Origin: Ascidia mentula
Lineage: Eukaryota; Chordata; Ascidiacea; Phlebobranchia; Ascidiidae
Direction: 5' to 3'
NCBI GenBank assembly: GCA_947561715.1
Contig: OX387200.1
Location: 21,268,501-21,332,500, forward strand
DNA length: 64,000 nt
A model generated the notes under the pieces. That model saw only the letters and a list, made by a program, of their open reading frames with translations. It did not search any database and was not told the origin of the DNA. Made by a program: the position numbers and the translations under genes. This document shows, piece by piece, positions 58,453-64,000 of the stretch; position 1 is the first letter of the stretch; every line of letters starts with the position of its first letter.

Positions 58453-59428
58453 TAAGGGAATACTCTCAGATACGTTAGGCGACAAAATACGTTAGGTGAC
58501 AGTGTATTCCCGATCACATTCTAAACACTAGGCACTAAAATAACGGCTCTGTAGGCTTTAAAGTTAACTTAGAAAAAGTTCTAATGGAAAATGATCGTTG
58601 CAGGGGGTAAAATTTAACAATTGAAGTTACTGTGGTGCGTTCAGTCACGATAAGGCGCCAAAGAGCGTATTTAGTCTTGTGGTAACCGAGCCCTTTTTCG
58701 CCATGCGTGCAATAAACGGCCCGGAAGCATTGAGTCGTCTTAGTTGATTGGATTAGCTCGGGGAATACAGGATGTATAATGTCTGTCCGCCGTACATAAG
58801 CAGGCGTCGTGTGATTTGAAACAGCATTATGCGTTTAAATGTTGGAAGGTGGTTATAGAGGTCGCGGTCGATTTCTCGTGCGTAATCAGAAAGGTTGTGC
58901 TCTTTTAATCACGGAAAAGAGGACTTGGAGGAGTTCAGTCTTTTTCTGTAGGATATTTATGTTGTTTTACGTTTCACTAAAGATTGTATTATTTTCTTGA
59001 CATTGTGCACACGACACAATCGTAAAACTTTCGAAACTGATATCAGTAAATAAGATTTTCATGTACTTTTCTCTTCTCTAACTGAACGCATTGTAGTCCT
59101 GACATTATGTTTACTACTCACCAATTACCATGCAAAGGCATTTGTTATGTTTCGCGAGTGTTTTAATTTGCCCGCACTTCTGCATTGTGTTGCATATAGA
59201 AAGAACCGCAGAGCTTATTAGTCTGTAGTGAAAGAGAAGCTTGTCTCTTAGATTCATCAGCATGCAATCCACGACTCGTTGTGGGCGAAGATGCCCGATA
59301 CAACGTCATCTGTAGACCTTATTGATAACGCAAGATTTGTGTTCTATATATTTGTGTACATGTTAATGTGGGAAATTTCCGAAACACCTCTTTTTTGTTA
59401 AATTCGTGGCTCTAATACTTATAAATAA

Positions 59429-59480
59429 TGCGGACTGGGCAACTGTTTTGACTAATACAGGTCTCATCAGTGCAGCTTTG
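59429..59480 (-). ncRNA. Degenerate hammerhead-ribozyme repeat
   Basis: On the minus strand AAGCTGCACTGATGAGACCT matches the first half of the intact hammerhead at 11656 exactly through the invariant CTGATGA. The second half (AAAACAGTTGCCCAGTC) keeps the order but not the consensus core. Probably inactive. Confidence 0.55.
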
Positions 59481-59999
59481 CTGAATTACTAAGATTTTTT
59501 CAAGATATAAACGTGAAAAGATTGGTACTCTGAGTAAGAACTACTTTCCGTTTTTTCCAAGGCTTGCAAGCTGCTACGCCGTGTATATTATGAGGCAAAC
59601 GCCCCTTGCGCCCTAATGGCAAAGGAAGCGTGACGACAGCCACAGTTTAGGAAGTTAGCCTCAGTTTTAAATGACGTTGTGAATGCAGTTTTTCCACTGA
59701 ATGATGCCGGGTCGGCTTTCAGTTGGTAGGCCAAGCATGTCCGCTAAATGTGAATATAAGCATGAAACTCCTGTTGCTGCCAGGCATATTGTCATTCAAA
59801 ATGTACTGCTCTTCTGACGTCAACGACAAAGAAAAATGTGTATACTTTCCGGCAGTTCATAACAATTTGTTGTTACTGTTGCGCCTCCCGCAGTGTTTCG
59901 TGTTTTGCCTCTGCCACGTTATCTGACAAGCGGTGTCAACGTGTCTTTTTCTTTTTGGTGCCCCTGAATGTTTTAGTGTAGTTTACATTGAAATTGCGG

Positions 60000-60062
60000 T
60001 ATCATTACCTGATGAAGTCTCGCTAAATGGCAGACGAAACGTCGTAAAAATACAGCACGTAT
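60000..60062 (+). repeat. Retroelement-tail-like segment with a hammerhead-like core
   Basis: CCTGATGAAGTCT, a short loop, GCAGACGAAACGTCG, then an AT-rich run. CTGATGA and GAAA flank a four-base stem (GTCT/AGAC). Similar to 1050-1110. Such blocks occur at the ends of dispersed retroelements, possibly Penelope-like; no stem III or cleavage site can be drawn convincingly. Confidence 0.35.
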
Positions 60063-63000
60063 ATATTATGTCAGAAAAGCAGTACATTTTAAATTTTAAA
60101 TATAAGCATTGAGATCTTGGGCAACACTATGAACTAATCGGTAAGAAAAGTAATAACTAATCTTCCCGTCAAACAAACGGTGACAGCGCACCAGGTTGCA
60201 ATATGGGTTTGAGTGAATGCCATCATGCAGGCGTTCCCTCTCCACCGGGACCTAATGTGCTTGTCTGTCTCGCACCCGCAAACAGACAGACTGTGTTAAC
60301 CAGAATGATGCAGCATTTCGCGGATCAATCCCACTTCACGTCTGTACATGTGGGTCGTTGAACTGGTTCGTTACGTCAATGTGCTTGTGTGTGCAACCTG
60401 GACTTTATAACAGGCACGTTCGTTTGTATTTTTAATCGGGCGTAACAATTTTGAAGGCAACCTTCCAGATTGGCGAAGCTGAGCGTCCTAAATCACGCTC
60501 TGGATCAACATGTTGACGATCAAAGTCGAGTTTTAGGTCTTTGTATTGGTTACGCGGTACCCAGTGGTTTAAGCCAGCGGCAATAAATATCTACAATGCA
60601 ATTTTGCGTTAAATGATATACTTAAGACCCAAACGTTATTGAATGAAACAATTTGCAAGTAACAAATGCAGAAATGAACTGTGAGAAAAGCTGACAAGGA
60701 GTCGAAGATGACTGCTTTCTTTTGCCGACTAATTGAAGAGCAAGCTTGTATGAGGTAGTCGGTGAGCTTTCCTTGTATGGTACCTGAAGGGGGTGACTAG
60801 CTTTGTGCGTGGTTAGTCATGCGTTTACCTTCTTGCATGTCATTGAAAGTTTAAAGCTATGATATACAAACCTCTCCAATAAGTTTTCGTGTCGCGTGTC
60901 GCTTTGCAAGCTTTGTTACAGGATTTTAAGCTGCAGCAAGGGCAAAAGTTACGTAAATTTTGTTTGAGAGATATTTGTTTGTGTTTTTAAGGACGCGTGG
61001 ATTAGGAAAGTTTTGTTTGACCAATAGTATTAGCTCAATGTAAAATCCCTGTCAGATTATACTAATTGCTGAGGAAATACACTTTGCAGTTAAATTTAGC
61101 GCCCATTAAAAGTGTACGTTTCAGTTAAAGTATTGCTTTAGTAGGTGAAAATATTTTGTTTTATTTCGACAAAATATTGGGCACCACCCTCACCACGGGA
61201 TTGGTGACGCAGCAAATTTTATTTTGGTAAATATCCGAAAAAACTTGACTCTATTTTTACTCCCCCGCTAAATTGGCCAGGCGTCGGCAAAGCCACCGAT
61301 TTAAAAAATAAGCTACCTTCAACGTCGGTCAAATGGAGCGGAAGCGCCTCGTTGTGACGTCACAATCGTGCCGGTGCGATTAGCGCTTCCCGAAAGTTCT
61401 TGTCGGAAAGAGAGAAGTGAGACGCGGGGAAATTTTTCAAGGTCGAAAATAACCACCCCCCCCAGTGACTCACGGGCATGGAGTGCTCACTTGCCGCCTG
61501 CTGGTTTATTTCTGACTGAAAGGTCCCTGCTTTGCGGGTAACCCAGCCTTCGTTGAAGGGGAGGTTTAATGGCAAAATATTGGGCTGAAGCTTCAGTTTC
61601 AAAAAAATCCCTTTGCGTGTAAAACCTTCAGGAAAACAACCCCTGCGTGCTGTCTTCGTGTCTTCCTGGGTTGAAAATAGTAGGAAAACTATCTGTGGAA
61701 AGCAGTCATCATTTGGTACCTTTGAAGTGTAGCAGAAGGCCGATTTTCATTCAAGCAGGATTTATTTGTTATGTAGGAAATGTACGTAATGCTTCATCAC
61801 ATTTTGTACAGGATGTATCAAATGTGTTTTTGTATCGCCAACAATGTTTTTGATCTGGCTTGTGTAAAAAAGCGCCGCTCAATACATGACAGACATTATA
61901 TGACAAGCGCTGTATGAACGACCGTCAAAACAGTAAAGGGTTTTAACGAAAGATGGCGCTTCCCTGCCTACAACGCGGAAGTCGGTGCATGATCGCTTGA
62001 CTGTGCTTCATGCAGTTGATCTGATCAGGACGTAGCTGGAATGTTTAGCTTGTCGACGTTTGTCAACGTCACAATGAAAGTGCAGGCGTTTGGAGCGAAG
62101 CCAAACAGGGGAAAGAGAAAAGTTTGAAGCCGGCAGATCGGATAATTGCGTTGTCTCGATAAAATTGAATCATGATCTTACATTTAACCGCAACTTAGTG
62201 CTGCAGGTCAAACTCTTTTATGGAAAAACTTAACTTCCCAGTTGTGCGGGACTTTCCAAAGTAAGGTAACTTCGGGGTTTACCAAAGTAAGGTAAGTCAT
62301 TTGCTCAAAAAAACAAAAATAACTTGGTCGCAGTAATTGACAACGGCCAAATTTTTTGTCATTAAATGATTAGCGAACGCGTAATTGCCGGGGACGATTT
62401 GACTTACCGGTTAAGCAGATTTAAATTCAAGTGGTTTTCACACGAACACAAACCGTTCCAGTGACGCGAAGCCTGTTATTCCGTTTCTCGGGCATTTTCA
62501 TCGTTCATTTCCCGCTGAGTGAGGTTTTCGTCACTCACTCTTGCTCTGCTCGTCGGTTACAGGCTGGTGCCCATCACAAGCTGTGCTTGTCGTTCCTACG
62601 CCTGTTTGTGAAAAGGTTCAAAAAAGGGTGATAAAAGTTGTGAGTTGCAGTTGCTACGCGCCTGTTAATAAGTTGCAGAAGTAAATTTGATATTTCTGAG
62701 CTTGCGTCAGTGTTATTTGAAATTTATGGTGAGGTTTAGATTCATAGACTCGCCGCATAACAATTTTTATGTTCAGTTTGATTCGACCGCATCGGAAGGC
62801 AATAAAACACAACACGGTTAAAAACTGTCGCGGTTTGACCTGGCGTTTGATTCACATCATACCAGTTTAACGTGGGCGTAAACATATTGAGTTTGCATAA
62901 ATTTAAGCGATGATTCTGGCTTAACACTTACTGTTGCCGCATCATGTGTTATCTGATCATGGCACAATGTCTGCGTAACTGGCATACAAATGAACACGCT

Positions 63001-63522
63001 TTCTTTTATGATGGTTGGTGTGCGTAAAAAGTGAGGTGTGAAGTTAGGCCGAATGTTGCAGTCCGGTAAATGACTAATGATGATTTCAGAGACTTTGCTG
63101 TTCACTTGTGACAAAAACAAACAATCTATAGCTGTTTACCATGCTTGGTTTTCAATGAGGCAGAGATAGTTTCCAAGTAACCGGCATGATGAACTTTGAA
63201 CCAGTAATGCAGAAAGGTGCATGTTAGTGCAGGTTCGGAAACGAATGTTTTCCTATTTGCTTTTGGGAATTTGGTATCAAACCTACAACGCTTTGGTTAT
63301 AACAGTGCAAGTTCCAATTAGAAGGTTGTGCATGACTCGATATGACAAGGTTTTGTTTTTGAGTCTGTCAAGGAACTTATCATTCATTTGTAGAATTCCT
63401 TTTTTGTTTTAACGCAAAAATTGTTGACTTCTTCGCAGATTTGTATTCTGACACTCTCTGTAACGCATCTTCACTACAGAACATATAGAAAAACTCATGT
63501 CCATTCAACTGATCGTCTGAAG

Positions 63523-63768
63523 ATGAACTCGGAAACTTTAAATGGAACTAACTTGACCACTATTGGGCCCAACGTCACCAACGTTACACCCGTGGCCCTT
63601 TGGGGTCCGCTTGGTCCGCAGGAATACTTCGAGGTTCTCTACCTATCTATTGTTGTGATACTCGGAACAATTGGGAACCTCACTGTGATATTCTCAATTA
63701 TTCACGAGAATCGCGTCCACGCTCACGGGAACGCGTTCGTCATCAACCTAGCAATCGCAGATCTTTTG
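63523..63768 (+). CDS. First coding exon of a rhodopsin-like (class A) GPCR
   Basis: Eighty-two codons end at a GTAAGT donor; the rest lies right of the window. The N-terminal tail has four N-glycosylation sequons (NGT, NLT, NVT, NVT). TM1 follows (VLYLSIVVILGTIGNLTVIF) with the class A GN motif (Asn of N1.50), then a basic first loop (HENRVHAHGNAF). The start of TM2, VINLAIADLL, carries the conserved LA-AD motif with Asp2.50. The exon break in TM2 and the HGNAF-INLA-ADL wording recall melatonin-receptor-like and related orphan receptors, but the subfamily cannot be set from this part. An in-frame ATG at 63421 is less likely because it adds a non-hydrophobic lead-in. Confidence 0.85.
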
Positions 63769-64000
63769 GTAAGTTGATTGTGACGTCATAGTTATGCGCG
63801 GAAGCGCGCTTCTGTACCTGTCTCTGCTACGTAAAGCCGTACATTGTCGCGTCACAATAGCGGAGATTTATTCTGTAATCACGGTAAGTCAAAAATCTCG
63901 TGGCGGCATTTGTTGCGTCATAATAAGGGGGCGCTTGCAAAAGTTATTTAAAACGAAGACGTGCATTTAAAGTGTAGAGCAAATATTTTGAACAACTTTA

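Larger units (their letters stand above)
58460..63500. other. Gene-poor stretch upstream of the GPCR
   Basis: No exon recognised on either strand. It contains a hammerhead relic (59429-59480) and a GAAACGTC retroelement tail (about 60000-60060). GC-richer patches at about 60180-60400 and 61260-61640 have no identifiable content. Open frames at 61360-61602 (minus) and 61647-61853 (plus) have no motifs. Confidence 0.4.

Noticed and set aside
1-64000. CRISPR array, phage or bacterial operon, LTR or retrovirus-like or Polinton-like element
   Set aside because: The DNA is intron-rich eukaryotic; no spaced direct repeats, no integrase, capsid or reverse-transcriptase segments and no long terminal repeats were recognised.

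Overview
The window is eukaryotic genomic DNA: AT-rich, with small multi-exon genes, GT-AG introns mostly of 50 to 1,000 bases, and no bacterial-style operons. The readable proteins are ordinary animal families (CCT gamma, aladin, UBL7, GPX7/8, an ALDH1A/ALDH2-type aldehyde dehydrogenase, a beta-microseminoprotein-like secreted protein, a rhodopsin-like GPCR). Their mix and the compact structure suggest an invertebrate chordate, most likely an ascidian tunicate of the Ciona type. The organism is an inference; the gene identities come from translated exons whose splice phases close.

Layout. 1-6,110: a minus-strand tandem cluster of pepsin-family aspartic proteases. One complete gene (1849-4292) has lost its first catalytic aspartate. 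A canonical-looking 3' part of another copy lies at 5360-6113, a ghost exon at about 905-970, and the signal-peptide exon of a third copy at the left edge (30-82). 6,515-8,219: a beta-microseminoprotein-like gene with ten cysteines (minus). 8,300-15,900: no gene recognised, but it is rich in repeats, including an apparently intact hammerhead ribozyme (11656-11708), degenerate relatives of it, hAT-like elements, a 20-bp minisatellite and a CpG-rich block. 15,959-18,959: a secreted CAP-superfamily protein with a cysteine-rich tail (minus). 21,356-24,855: AAAS (aladin, minus), divergent from CCT3 (25,453-29,624, plus) across 597 bp. 30,811-41,664: an aldehyde dehydrogenase (minus), with a complete GPX7/8-type peroxidase gene (32,442-33,957, plus) nested in one intron and a 4.9-kb first intron. 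41,700-54,500: gene-poor. 54,592-57,191: UBL7 (minus), preceded by an intronless unknown gene (57,502-57,942, minus). 58,100-63,500: gene-poor, with a perfect-looking fold-back element. 63,523-63,768: first coding exon of a GPCR that continues off the right edge.

The genes are mostly unrelated housekeeping and secretory functions: protein folding (CCT3), nuclear pore (AAAS), ubiquitin binding (UBL7), aldehyde oxidation (ALDH) and ER peroxide handling (GPX7/8). Three loci on the left (aspartic protease, microseminoprotein-like, CAP) encode small secreted proteins. The most interesting signals are the dispersed hammerhead-ribozyme repeat family and the intact but catalytically altered aspartic protease. 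No retrovirus-like, LTR or Polinton-like element was recognised. All exon coordinates were read by eye and checked for phase; no database search was possible.
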